Origin: Virgibacillus phasianinus
GTDB lineage: Bacteria; Bacillota; Bacilli; Bacillales; Amphibacillaceae
Direction: 5' to 3'
DNA: 64,000 nt
Assembly: GCF_002216775.1 (NCBI RefSeq)
Contig: NZ_CP022315.1
Coordinates: 3,906,001-3,970,000 of the forward strand
Position 1 is the first letter of the stretch, and each line of letters starts with the position of its first letter. Positions 34,262 to 42,877 of this stretch are shown in pieces. The notes below the pieces were generated by a model that saw only the letters and a list, made by a program, of their open reading frames with translations, searched no databases and was not told the origin of the DNA. A program made the translations under genes and the position numbers.

Positions 34262-36109
34262 TTATACTTTTTTCGGAAAAACAATTCTTTTATATAAATG
34301 AACTGTAATAAGATAATAGGCCGTATAAACGAATAGAAAAATAACAATAGGCAGCCAGATGCGGTAATATGGATCGATTAAGACATATCCAAACATGTTC
34401 ATTCCAATCAATACATGCAGCATACCTATAATAGCTGGTGCCAAAAATACAATGAACAACTCTTTATAGATGGACTTGGTTAATAATTCACGACTAACGC
34501 CAATTTTTCTAAGCATTTCATACCGATTAATATCTGTTGTTGCGCCAGATAGAATTTTAAACATTAAACTACTTGCCATCATTGCCAAGAAAGCAATCCC
34601 CAAGAATAAACCCATAAATACAGTTCCACTAGCATCAGCATAGAAGTTTTTGTATATTTTATACTTACTTAGAATATCATCAGCTTTACCATCCTTATAT
34701 TTCTCTGACTCCAATTCATCAAGCTTCTTCCATTCTGTTGTATGTGCAACAAAATCATCTGTTTTTCCAATAAATATGGTACCTGTTTTCCCCTTTAACT
34801 CATGATACATTTTTAGATTGATAATTTTCATTGGCTTATTTAGATCATCTAAATAGATAGAGTGCATATTTATTAAAGCAGTTTCCCATTCTTCTGGGAT
34901 TGACTTCGTATTTTGATTGATTTCTTGACGACCATAATCCGAAATAGCATTTACCGGAAGATCTCCCCTAACACGCCTTGGTTTATCACCATTCCCAGCA
35001 TGGATTAGTGGCGGGTTTTTTTCCAAATCTTCCTTGACATAATAAACAAATGTATCATCAACCTTATAACGATATTCGCTTTTCTCTTTAAATGGAATAC
35101 CATCCAAGATTTCCATTTCTTCGGTGGTCGGATTGTTTATAGTGGTATCATATATTTCAAAACTGTCCGTGGATTTCATCACATTATTTTTATAGGCTAA
35201 GCCACCTGAAATAGCTCCTGATCCAAGTGCGATTAACATCGCTACTGTAGCTAATACTTTTGTTAAACTGTTGATTCGGAAATTTAATTGGGAAAATGTA
35301 AAAGCATTAAGACCTTTTTCGTTGCGTGTTTTATTCGCTTTTAGCCTTTTAACAAATAGTGGGAAAAATGCCTCAAAGAACAAATACGTTCCAGCCGTTG
35401 TTGTAAGCATGGCTATCACGATTCCAGCTTCCTTTAACTTATCAAAATAGAACATGGATAGATAGCCAATTCCTAACAATATGAGTGAAAGAAGCGCAAC
35501 TATACCAGTCATTTTTCCTTCAATAATGATAGAATCAGCGTGAGTATCCCCATGAACAAGGTCCAGAATGGAAGTCCGTAATAATGTAAGACTATTCATC
35601 ATGGCGGTCAATATAAATAACAAACAGAAGAAAATACACGTAACCGAAATCGATGGTACATACAATGCCTGATAACCCTCGGCAGTAAAATCAAGCTGCT
35701 TCATAAGCAACTTGCCAATTACTTGTGCAAGCCCTGTTCCAGCTAAAATCCCAATCAAGAGAGATGTTGCTCCGATAATGATTGTTTCTAAAAACATAAG
35801 GCGTATAACCTTATGTTTCTTTGCTCCGAGCGTCATATACATTCCAAATTCTTTTCGCCTAAGAGAAAGCAAGAAAGAATTCGCATAGAACATATAGAAG
35901 AATGTAATAATGGCAAGCAGGACAGAACCTGTTTGGAAAATGAATCCGATTGAATTAGTCGTTGCATTTGCTTCAAGAAATGCTTTATTTAAAGCTAATG
36001 TTTGAAACATATAAAATATAGCAATAGACATAACCAGACCAATCAGTAAAACAATATAATCTTTTAGCTTACTTTTTAGTCCTGATATGGAAAGTTTAAC
36101 TAACATCAT
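34262..36109 (-). CDS. BceB/YxdM-type ABC transporter permease
   Basis: The 615-residue FtsX-fold permease has about ten membrane helices and one large external domain (about residues 305-500) before helix 8, the hallmark of BceB-type transporters that detect and remove cationic antimicrobial peptides from lipid II-cycle targets. The N-terminus MMLVKLSISGLKSKLKDYIV is typical. Its start overlaps the ATPase stop (ATGA), so the two are coupled. Two ATGs are possible (36109, 36106). The substrate may be a host-defence or bacterial peptide, but this is inferred from family only. Confidence 0.88.
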   Translation of the reverse strand: MMLVKLSISGLKSKLKDYIVLLIGLVMSIAIFYMFQTLALNKAFLEANATTNSIGFIFQTGSVLLAIITFFYMFYANSFLLSLRRKEFGMYMTLGAKKHKVIRLMFLETIIIGATSLLIGILAGTGLAQVIGKLLMKQLDFTAEGYQALYVPSISVTCIFFCLLFILTAMMNSLTLLRTSILDLVHGDTHADSIIIEGKMTGIVALLSLILLGIGYLSMFYFDKLKEAGIVIAMLTTTAGTYLFFEAFFPLFVKRLKANKTRNEKGLNAFTFSQLNFRINSLTKVLATVAMLIALGSGAISGGLAYKNNVMKSTDSFEIYDTTINNPTTEEMEILDGIPFKEKSEYRYKVDDTFVYYVKEDLEKNPPLIHAGNGDKPRRVRGDLPVNAISDYGRQEINQNTKSIPEEWETALINMHSIYLDDLNKPMKIINLKMYHELKGKTGTIFIGKTDDFVAHTTEWKKLDELESEKYKDGKADDILSKYKIYKNFYADASGTVFMGLFLGIAFLAMMASSLMFKILSGATTDINRYEMLRKIGVSRELLTKSIYKELFIVFLAPAIIGMLHVLIGMNMFGYVLIDPYYRIWLPIVIFLFVYTAYYLITVHLYKRIVFPKKV

Positions 36110-36876
36110 AAACCTCCCTGTGTTTCTGTACCTAAGTCTGCAAGCACATCTAGAATTTCTTTATGAAACACTTCGCGTGTACTGTTGCGGTGAATTTCCC
36201 TGTATATTTCTCCGTCACGTATAAATAAAATACGTCGGCAATAACTTGCACTAATTGGATCATGGGTAACCATTAAAATGGATACATCTTGTTCTTCATT
36301 TAAACCCTTCATGGAATTTAAAAGGCCTGTGGCGTTTTTTGAATCAAGCGCTCCAGTTGGCTCGTCCGCTAAAATAACGGCTGGCTCATGAACAATAGCG
36401 CGTGCTGCAGCTGTACGTTGTTTTTGCCCACCAGAAACCTTTGATGGATATTTTGCAAGAATGGCTTTAATACCTAACATATCGGCTACTTTTTCAACCC
36501 TTGGGCCAATCTTTTTAGAAGGGATGTCTTGAAGGGAAAGTGGCAGTGCAATGTTTTCGTAAATGGTTAAATTCTCAAGTAAGTTAAAGTCTTGAAAAAT
36601 AAAACCCAACTTTTGGGAGCGAAAGTTAGCTAGTTCACTTTGTCTCATTTTCGTAATATCTAAGCCAGCAATTTCAACCGTGCCATTTGACGGTTGATCC
36701 AGTGTTGAAATGACATTTAATAATGTTGTTTTTCCAGAACCAGATGCTCCCATAATTCCAACAAATTCACCATCTTGAATGGAGAAGGATAATCCTTTTA
36801 ATGCATGTGATTGGTTTTCGCCTTTTTTACCATATATTTTTTGTATATTTTCAACCTGAACTACGGACTTCTTCAT
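36106..36876 (-). CDS. BceA/YxdL-type ABC transporter ATPase
   Basis: The 256-residue ATPase has Walker A GASGSGKTT, Q-loop FIFQDFNLLENLT, signature VSGGQKQRTAAARAI and Walker B VILADEPTGALD. It energises the adjacent permease. The N-terminus MKKSVVQVENIQKIYGKKGE is typical of the MacB/BceA-like branch. ATG 36876 follows GGAGG. It lies between the YxeA gene and the permease. Confidence 0.92.
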   Translation of the reverse strand: MKKSVVQVENIQKIYGKKGENQSHALKGLSFSIQDGEFVGIMGASGSGKTTLLNVISTLDQPSNGTVEIAGLDITKMRQSELANFRSQKLGFIFQDFNLLENLTIYENIALPLSLQDIPSKKIGPRVEKVADMLGIKAILAKYPSKVSGGQKQRTAAARAIVHEPAVILADEPTGALDSKNATGLLNSMKGLNEEQDVSILMVTHDPISASYCRRILFIRDGEIYREIHRNSTREVFHKEILDVLADLGTETQGGL

Positions 36877-36910
36877 CCTATTTCTACCTCCACCCTAGTG
36901 TTTTTCTAAG

Positions 36911-37285
36911 CTATTTGTTACGCTTTAGCTCTTTTATCGCCTTTTCAGGAACGTTCTCTTCCGTTACTTTCTCATACTCATAAACATAAGTTCCTTTAAC
37001 GTGTACCTTCAAGTAGGTATTTTCGGGAAAATCCTTAACGCTTGCCGTTACTTTAATTTCCTCTACCTCCCCCGATTCATCAACCCCATCTAGCCTAAAC
37101 ATATATCTGTGTTCGAAGTCGGGATCAGTTTCTCCTTCTTTATTTATAAGTGCGTATACATCCTTTTCTTGAATAAACGGATTAAATCTATCCCGGATAT
37201 CCTCACCAATCAGGGATAATGCACCAATAACAAGAACAAGCCCTACAAGTATTCCAATCAGTATTCTTTTCAGCTTCTTTTTCAT
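36911..37285 (-). CDS. yxeA: YxeA-family exported protein (DUF1093)
   Basis: The 124-residue product starts MKKKLKRILIGILVGLVLVI, a signal/anchor segment, then the YxeA domain with YALINKEGETDPDFEHRYMF, TASVKDFPENTYLKVHVKGT and YVYEYEKVTEENVPEKA. In B. subtilis, yxeA lies in the yxdJKLM-yxeA locus with the same partners, so the context supports the name. Its role is unknown. Start: ATG 37285, after AAAGGTG. A promoter with regulator repeats lies 70 bases upstream. Confidence 0.83.
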   Translation of the reverse strand: MKKKLKRILIGILVGLVLVIGALSLIGEDIRDRFNPFIQEKDVYALINKEGETDPDFEHRYMFRLDGVDESGEVEEIKVTASVKDFPENTYLKVHVKGTYVYEYEKVTEENVPEKAIKELKRNK

Positions 37286-37356
37286 CTTTATTTTCACCTT
37301 TCCTTTATCCACTTTAATTTTTTGGCTTTTCCAATGAAGCAATCTGGAATAATTCA

Positions 37357-37411
37357 AGTATAAGATGCAATTCTTAATTAAAAACGGGATAACTTCTTAA
37401 CTTTTTCTTAA
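37357..37411 (-). promoter_or_regulatory. Response-regulator-controlled promoter of the yxeA-ABC operon
   Basis: On the minus strand three TTAAGAA repeats (37405-37411, 37394-37400, 37371-37377; steps 11 and 23 bases) precede a TATACT -10 box at 37357-37362, eight bases after the last repeat. There is no good -35. The same plan occurs upstream of the regulator gene at 39730-39784. Confidence 0.75.
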
Positions 37412-37429
37412 TAAGCTAAAAAAGACTAA

Positions 37430-37458
37430 AAAAAAGAACCCTTGTACTTTAAGGGTCC
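37430..37458 (-). terminator. Terminator of the histidine kinase gene
   Basis: ACCCTT and AAGGGT arms followed by TTCTTTTTTTT on the minus strand, 35 bases after the kinase stop; it separates the kinase from the yxeA operon. Confidence 0.75.
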
Positions 37459-37491
37459 TTAAGAATGTAATTTCACTATTATTGGAAACAA

Positions 37492-39000
37492 TTATTTTTC
37501 AGACGACATTGGCAATACTATAATAAAATGAACAACTCCATTACTATATTCTGCTTTAATCCCTCCTCCATGCAGCTCCACAATGCTCTTTGCGATTGCA
37601 AGACCAAGCCCGGAGCCTCCTGTTACCTTGCTTCTCGAATCATCTTTTTTATAAAAACGCTCAAATAAGTTTTCTAACTCCTCTTTCGTAAATTCGTCAC
37701 TTTGATTTGCGATGGATATTTCAAGCTGATCTTGATATTTCCTGAGGGAAACCTGAATATCCCCGTTATCTTTGCTGTAGTTAATAGCATTCATTAGTAA
37801 ATTTTCAAATAGTCGTACCGTTTGTTCTGAATCAACAAAAGCATATAATGGTTCATCAGGAAACCTTTTCACAATTGACAAGCCACGTTTTTCCGCTTGT
37901 GGTGTGATTTCGTCAATCAGTTGGTCAAGGAATTTATTTATGCATACATCCTGTCGATCTAGGATGAGATTCCCATCTGTTAGCTTTGTGTATGCAAACA
38001 AATCCTCAATTAAGGTTTCCAATTGTTCCGATTTTGAAAAAGCAATCTTAACATATTCATTACGTTGTTCTTCATTTTCAAATTTCCCATCGAGTAGCAA
38101 GCGCAAGTAACCCAAAATGGATGTCAATGGCGTTCTTAAATCATGTGATACATTGGTAATCAATTCATTTTTTTGCCTTTCCACCTGACGTTCCTTTTCC
38201 ATTTGAATCATAAGGTCTTCTGCCATATAATTGATGTTTTCCGTTAATAAGGCGATTTCATCCTGCCCCTGTTGCTCAATCCGATAAGCTAAATTACCTT
38301 TTGCAATCTCGTTTACACCTTGTGCCATCGCTTCAATCTGTTTCATCTTTCGCTTCGTTAAATAATAGAAAGAAAAAATAAAAACAAAAATCCCAATAAA
38401 AAATGGAAACGGACCTTCTTTCGTTTGATACGTTACAGTGCCCTCTGGAATTCCGCTTACAAACATATATAAATTCTTGCTATTTATCGTGAGTGGATAA
38501 AACGTAATAAATTCCTTACGAGTACCACTTAATTGTTCTTCCCCACTTGTATAGGATGGTTGGTTTATAGCAAAAGACATCACATTACCAATGGTCTCAT
38601 GCAGATTTATTTGAACTTCCTGTGCTTGTTCTGTTTTGTACAGAACTTTCCCAGTCTTATCCGTAACCAGCACTTTTAAAGCATTGAGACCTCGCCCGGA
38701 AACTGCATTTTGTTCGTTTATAAATTTCTTAATGGCTTCTATTGTATTTTCTTTTTCTATTGTTTCTGCTGCTAACTGTGCCTGCCAATTAATGCTTTCC
38801 ATACCCCAGCTGTAATCAATGGTAGCCACCTTATTTATATTTTCAAAAATTGGTACTACCATTCTCGATACGAAAAATCCTAATAACGCGCATACAATAA
38901 ATGCAGCAATTAACTGAATGCGAATACTTCGTCTTATACTAGTTATCAGTTTTTCAGTAAACCATTTTATAAAATTCATGGGATTAATTTTCTTTTTCAA
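37492..39000 (-). CDS. Sensor histidine kinase with external domain
   Basis: The 502-residue kinase has membrane helices at about 29-50 and 197-214 around a roughly 145-residue external domain, then HAMP (about 215-270), the phosphoacceptor motif TNVSHDLRTPLTS with His 286, and an ATPase domain (NLLMNAINYSK, GSGLGLAIAKSIVELHGG). This is a VanS/ResE-like layout, unlike the short, sensorless kinases normally paired with BceAB transporters. It starts at TTG 39000 (after GGGAGTGGGA) and overlaps the regulator gene by 17 bases. Confidence 0.88.
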   Translation of the reverse strand: MKKKINPMNFIKWFTEKLITSIRRSIRIQLIAAFIVCALLGFFVSRMVVPIFENINKVATIDYSWGMESINWQAQLAAETIEKENTIEAIKKFINEQNAVSGRGLNALKVLVTDKTGKVLYKTEQAQEVQINLHETIGNVMSFAINQPSYTSGEEQLSGTRKEFITFYPLTINSKNLYMFVSGIPEGTVTYQTKEGPFPFFIGIFVFIFSFYYLTKRKMKQIEAMAQGVNEIAKGNLAYRIEQQGQDEIALLTENINYMAEDLMIQMEKERQVERQKNELITNVSHDLRTPLTSILGYLRLLLDGKFENEEQRNEYVKIAFSKSEQLETLIEDLFAYTKLTDGNLILDRQDVCINKFLDQLIDEITPQAEKRGLSIVKRFPDEPLYAFVDSEQTVRLFENLLMNAINYSKDNGDIQVSLRKYQDQLEISIANQSDEFTKEELENLFERFYKKDDSRSKVTGGSGLGLAIAKSIVELHGGGIKAEYSNGVVHFIIVLPMSSEK

Positions 39001-39685
39001 TTTTATATCCCACTCCCCAAACCGTTTTAATAAACATAGGTTTTCTTGGGTTTTCTTCTATTTTTTCGCGGACTTTCCGAATATGCACCATTACTGTGTT
39101 ATCCGATTGAAAAGACTGTTCTTTCCAAACCTTTTCGTAAATTTTTTCCGCACTAAATACAATACCACGATTCCGAGAAAGAAGTTCCAGAATAGAAAAT
39201 TCTCGTGGTGTTAACTTTATTTCTTTACCTTCTACTGTTACTTCATGTGTCGACACATTTATTAGCATCCCTCCAATTTCAATTTCACTTTCATTTTGAA
39301 CCATGCCGCTACTCATTCTCATATACCTGCGAAGCTGTGATTTAATTCTGGCTACCAGTTCCAATGGATTAAAAGGTTTCGTTATATAGTCATCTGCCCC
39401 TGTTGTTAATCCCATTATTTTATCCATATCTTGTGTCTTTGCGGATAACATAATTATTGGCATTTCAGCTATTTCTCTTACTTTAATACACATATCCATA
39501 CCATTTATTTTAGGCATCATAATATCAAGTACAATTAAATGTACTTGATTATCTTTCAAAATATCTAGACCTTCTTCACCATTGCCAGCTTCTATCACGT
39601 TATATCCTTCATTCTTTAAATAGATGGAAATGAGATCCCTTATTTCCTTTTCATCATCTATTACAAGAATTGTTTCTTTACTCAT
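38984..39685 (-). CDS. OmpR-family response regulator
   Basis: The 233-residue regulator has a receiver domain (ILVIDDEKEIRDLISIYLKN; phosphoacceptor Asp54 in VLDIMMPK; conserved Lys in ADDYITKPFNP) and a winged-helix DNA-binding domain (LTPREFSILELLSRNRGIVF, DNTVMVHIRKVREKI). ATG 39685 follows GGAGG by seven bases; the ORF start at 39706 lacks a site. It is co-transcribed with the kinase and likely binds the TTAAGAA repeats at 37371-37411 and 39744-39784. Confidence 0.9.
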   Translation of the reverse strand: MSKETILVIDDEKEIRDLISIYLKNEGYNVIEAGNGEEGLDILKDNQVHLIVLDIMMPKINGMDMCIKVREIAEMPIIMLSAKTQDMDKIMGLTTGADDYITKPFNPLELVARIKSQLRRYMRMSSGMVQNESEIEIGGMLINVSTHEVTVEGKEIKLTPREFSILELLSRNRGIVFSAEKIYEKVWKEQSFQSDNTVMVHIRKVREKIEENPRKPMFIKTVWGVGYKIEKEN

Positions 39686-39729
39686 AAGAAATCCTCCAAT
39701 TATCAAAAAGTTATTCCCTTAATTGTAAT

Positions 39730-39784
39730 AGTATAAATGGGATTTCTTAAAAAATAGATGCGGAAGTTCTTAACTATTTCTTAA
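39730..39784 (-). promoter_or_regulatory. Autoregulated promoter of the regulator-kinase operon
   Basis: Three TTAAGAA repeats on the minus strand (39778-39784, 39767-39773, 39744-39750) precede a TATACT -10 at 39730-39735 with exactly the spacings found at 37357-37411. No -35 hexamer is evident, so activation by the regulator is likely. The transcript leader would be about 40 bases. Confidence 0.75.
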
Positions 39785-39968
39785 GATAATTAATAATGTT
39801 GCGCATAAATTATTTTTATATTCTATGCTTCCTCCACAATCTGGACCAGTTTGCAGAACTTAAGTATTCCAGCAAATCAACACAATTGTATCAAACCTTA
39901 AACCCTTATAACACTGTCTCCCAAGTTTCAAGCATATTTTATTACGAGAAACTGACCCTAGGAAAGGA

Positions 39969-40289
39969 TTAATCTATGTGCACATCTAGCACATTATCCA
40001 ATTTTATTTCCGTTTGATCTTCATTATTTAATTTCAACTTAATCTGATCAATTTTCATCAGCTTTCCTTTGATAGTCAGGTAGTCGCGTCCACTGTAATG
40101 CTTAATCTCAACCGTTAAATTATTGTGAATAGCGCACTGCAGTTTCATGCCGATTTCTTCTTTTTGCTGTTCATCTAACATTGGCTTTTCCTTGTATTCT
40201 TCCTCTTTCCAGTACTCATTTAACATGTTGATATGCTCTGGTAACATCATTGCAGTCCACTTTATTGTACCTCTGTCATTCACACTCAT
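39969..40289 (-). CDS. YolD-like protein
   Basis: The 106-residue protein starts MSVNDRGTIKWTAMMLPEHI, the signature of the YolD family, with HYSGRDYLTIKGKLMKID later. YolD proteins usually accompany a Y-family DNA polymerase (UvrX/YqjW) in SOS-induced operons. Here the gene is two bases past a WYL-like gene, and no polymerase lies next to it. Confidence 0.82.
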   Translation of the reverse strand: MSVNDRGTIKWTAMMLPEHINMLNEYWKEEEYKEKPMLDEQQKEEIGMKLQCAIHNNLTVEIKHYSGRDYLTIKGKLMKIDQIKLKLNNEDQTEIKLDNVLDVHID

Positions 40290-40291
40290 TT

Positions 40292-40507
40292 TTATGCCCC
40301 CATTCGTTTTCTAACCGGTCCAACCGATAAAATATTATCCAATTTAAAAGTTCGAATAGCCCTTTTCGTGTAACAGTAAGCCATAATCTTGTCATCGTTA
40401 ATTTTGTACACCTGAACAACCCTTTGCGACGCCAGGTTATTTTTGTCCAGATAAATCAATTCCATTTTTTCTTTATGCTGAATGGCTCGTAAAAGCATAT
40501 TTTTCAT
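40292..40507 (-). CDS. Small WYL-like protein in SOS operon
   Basis: The 71-residue product begins MKNMLLRAIQHKEKMELIYL and has the WYL-type strand pattern (VVQVYKINDDKIMAYCYTKR, IRTFKLDNILSVGPV) without an HTH. ATG 40507 follows GGAGG by seven bases. It is the first gene of the pair with YolD; an SOS box precedes it. Confidence 0.72.
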   Translation of the reverse strand: MKNMLLRAIQHKEKMELIYLDKNNLASQRVVQVYKINDDKIMAYCYTKRAIRTFKLDNILSVGPVRKRMGA

Positions 40508-40525
40508 GAAATAACCTCCAGTACA

Positions 40526-40544
40526 GAACATTCGTTCTAATTAT
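40526..40544 (-). promoter_or_regulatory. LexA (SOS) box with -10 element
   Basis: GAACATTCGTTC (40526-40537) fits the Bacillus LexA core GAAC-N4-GTTC. A TATAAT on the minus strand at 40539-40544 adjoins it, so LexA would block transcription of the WYL-YolD pair until DNA damage. Confidence 0.65.
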
Positions 40545-40670
40545 ATCACGAAATACGAACATATATGCGTGTTTCTGACTAGAAATTTATTCCTTATGGA
40601 GCCGTCATTGGCGTTTTTTCCCAAGCGAAGACTACTGACGCTGATAGTAACAAATCTTCTAAATTTTCCC

Positions 40671-40699
40671 TTGACATTCAGAATCTACAGTTGTATGAT
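40671..40699 (+). promoter_or_regulatory. Sigma-A promoter of the S-box transcript
   Basis: TTGACA (40671-40676) and TATGAT (40694-40699) with a 17-base spacer. Confidence 0.75.
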
Positions 40700-40731
40700 T
40701 ATGACTAATCTGAAAAGTGAATAGTATATTT

Positions 40732-40881
40732 CTTATCCAGAGAGGTGGAGGGACTGGCCCTTTGAAACCTCAGCAACAGACTTTTGTACTGTGCTAATTC
40801 CAGAAGCAACATGCTTGGAGATAAGAAGAGAAACCGGTCACATTCCAAACCCTCTTCTTATTTTGTAAGAAGGGGGTTTTT
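40732..40881 (+). promoter_or_regulatory. SAM-I (S-box) riboswitch with terminator
   Basis: The leader has conserved S-box pieces in order: CTTATCCAGAGAGGTGGAGG, GGCCCTTTGAAACCTCAGCA, GCAACA, and GGAGATAAGAAGAG. It ends in a hairpin AACCCTCTTCTTA/TAAGAAGGGGGTT with a T run (about 40846-40881). SAM binding should stabilise the terminator and switch off the methyltransferase gene downstream. Confidence 0.92.
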
Positions 40882-40982
40882 ACGTACATAAGAAAAGCGG
40901 TAGCAATCGATTAAAAACATGCAAGTCCACTAGTTTTATTGCCCGAAATTAATAAAAAACACACGGAAAGAAGGAATGGAAA

Positions 40983-42089
40983 ATGGCAATCACTTTAACA
41001 AAAGCACCATTCAAAGCAGATCAAGTAGGAAGCCTATTGCGACCTGAAAGCATACACCATGCTAGAAAAGAATTTAAAGAAGGAACCATTACTGCTGAAC
41101 AATTACGTGATACAGAAACGAAGGAAATTAAGCGGATTGTTGATAAACAAATTGAAATTGGCTTGCAAGCAGTAACAGATGGTGAGTTTAGACGGCGATT
41201 TTGGCACACAGATTTCTTGGAACATCTGAACGGGATTGAAGGATATGTCCCTGAGGTCGGCTATATTTTCCACGGGAATGAAGAAACAGAAAAATATAAT
41301 GTTCGCAATACGGGCAAGGTTTCCTTTAATCCTGACCATCCATTTATCAAGGATTTTATTGAATTTAATGCAATTGTTGATGGTCGTGCAGTTGCGAAAC
41401 AAACAATTCCTAGCCCAAACCAGCTTTTTAATGTGGGGATCATTGACGAGACTATTTATCCCGATATTGAAGAATATGCCGATGATGTTATCCAAACATA
41501 CCGTGATGCAATCCAAGCTTTTTATAAAGCGGGGGTGCGCTATTTACAATTTGATGATGTTTATATTGCTGGGCTTTCTTCACCAGATATTCCATTTAAC
41601 GAGGGGAAATATTCAAGGCAAGAACTAATTGATTTGGCACTGCGCGTTATTAATGGTGTATTGGATGGTAAACCAGCGGATTTAGTCGTGACGACACACT
41701 TATGCCGTGGAAACTATCGATCCAATTGGGCATTTGAAGGAAGTTATGACTTAATCGCCCCAACATTGTTTGCTGAAGAAAAAGTGGACGGATTCTTCCT
41801 GGAATATGATGATGACCGCTCCGGTGATTTCAAACCATTAGACTATATTCCAAGTGACGGCCCACAGGTTGTGCTTGGTGTTATCACATCGAAAAGTGGC
41901 GAACTGGAGGACAAAGAATCCATTAAAAGGCGGATTAACAAAGCATCCCACTATGTGCCGCTTGAGCAATTATGCTTAAGCACGCAATGCGGATTCTCAT
42001 CAACCCACCATGGGAATAAATTAACGGAAGAAGACCAATGGAATAAATTGAAATTTATTGTTGATGTGTCGAAGGAAATTTGGGGATAA
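40983..42089 (+). CDS. yxjG: YxjG/YxjH-type methionine synthase (MetE C-terminal-like)
   Basis: The 368-residue enzyme resembles the catalytic half of cobalamin-independent methionine synthase: QVGSLLRPE near the start, AVTDGEFRRRFWHTDFL, RYLQFDDVY, HLCRGN and the C-terminal LSTQCGFSS with the zinc-binding Cys. It probably transfers a methyl group to homocysteine from a small donor. Control by the S-box riboswitch upstream fits a methionine role. GAAAGAAGG precedes ATG 40983. B. subtilis has two paralogues, YxjG and YxjH; which one this matches is not decidable here. Confidence 0.87.
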   Translation: MAITLTKAPFKADQVGSLLRPESIHHARKEFKEGTITAEQLRDTETKEIKRIVDKQIEIGLQAVTDGEFRRRFWHTDFLEHLNGIEGYVPEVGYIFHGNEETEKYNVRNTGKVSFNPDHPFIKDFIEFNAIVDGRAVAKQTIPSPNQLFNVGIIDETIYPDIEEYADDVIQTYRDAIQAFYKAGVRYLQFDDVYIAGLSSPDIPFNEGKYSRQELIDLALRVINGVLDGKPADLVVTTHLCRGNYRSNWAFEGSYDLIAPTLFAEEKVDGFFLEYDDDRSGDFKPLDYIPSDGPQVVLGVITSKSGELEDKESIKRRINKASHYVPLEQLCLSTQCGFSSTHHGNKLTEEDQWNKLKFIVDVSKEIWG

Positions 42090-42218
42090 AAAAAGTTTTA
42101 GAACAAGATAGAGCGTGCAGAAGTTATTGCATCAATTCGTAATGGTGAATATTGTTTAAACGTGAACCACAAAAAAATGAAGTAGAAATAGATTTTTTAA
42201 AACAATAAGAAGTTTAAT

Positions 42219-42243
42219 CCCCTCAACACGTGTGTTGAGGGGG
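42219..42243. terminator. Hairpin after yxjG-like gene
   Basis: CCCCTCAACACG pairs with TGTGTTGAGGGG, a near-perfect palindrome. Between it and the gene stop there are traces of a coding remnant (EPQKNEVEIDFLKQ on the plus strand near 42170-42207). Confidence 0.6.
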
Positions 42244-42307
42244 TAGGTACATTATCCTCAATTTACCGCCTTGGATTAAAAAAGTTCATACTTAAATCCC
42301 TAGCATA

Positions 42308-42877
42308 TTATTTTTCTTTTAATATTGAATACTTTCGATAAGCTCTATAGAAACTGCTGCCAAAGAATACAACCATAAGCATGGGAAGAGACCTTAAAAG
42401 GACAAATGGCGTTTCAAATAAAAGTGCCTTCCAAAACAATGAACCTTTCATACTCCAAAGACCTTCAGTTAAATATAATCCCGAATCCTTGTAAATCGAA
42501 TAAGAAAAAAACAAACAAAGCATACCTAACCAAAATGAATACACCATTAATCTTTTATAATAATTACCCTTTGATTGGCGGTCCGAGAAGATTTCATTTT
42601 GATCATCTTTTACTTTCTGCCAATACTGTTTTCCACCCAGCCGGTACCTCACTACATGGGTCCAACCAAAATCTTCATATATCGCTTTGTATTCCTTGAA
42701 CTTTTTCTTTGGCAAATAATCTTGATAATCAAGTCGCATAACATATCTATTGTCCGTTTTTTTGAAAGTGTATATCCCAAGTCCACTAATATTTGTACAG
42801 CGATAGCCCTTCTGCAGTTGCTTATTCAGCCATTGTTCTTCTTTTTCAATATCAAAAAACATGTTAAACATCTTCAT
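42308..42877 (-). CDS. DUF2812 membrane protein
   Basis: The 189-residue protein starts MKMFNMFFDIEKEEQWLNKQ and has DUF2812 features (LQKGYRCTNISGLGIYTFKK, RLDYQDYL) followed by three membrane helices in the C-terminal half. The function is unknown; such genes nearly always sit behind a PadR regulator, as here. ATG 42877 follows GGGGATGG and overlaps the PadR gene by 14 bases. Confidence 0.83.
   Translation of the reverse strand: MKMFNMFFDIEKEEQWLNKQLQKGYRCTNISGLGIYTFKKTDNRYVMRLDYQDYLPKKKFKEYKAIYEDFGWTHVVRYRLGGKQYWQKVKDDQNEIFSDRQSKGNYYKRLMVYSFWLGMLCLFFSYSIYKDSGLYLTEGLWSMKGSLFWKALLFETPFVLLRSLPMLMVVFFGSSFYRAYRKYSILKEK

Noticed and set aside
34159-34347. Minus-strand frame of 62 codons
   Set aside because: It lies out of phase over the permease 3' end; the sense there is the permease and, after it, a different-frame gene remnant.
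42090-42210. Coding-like traces (RAEVIASIRNGEY, EPQKNEVEIDFLKQ) after the yxjG-like gene
   Set aside because: Too short and broken to define; noted as possible debris in the terminator entry only.
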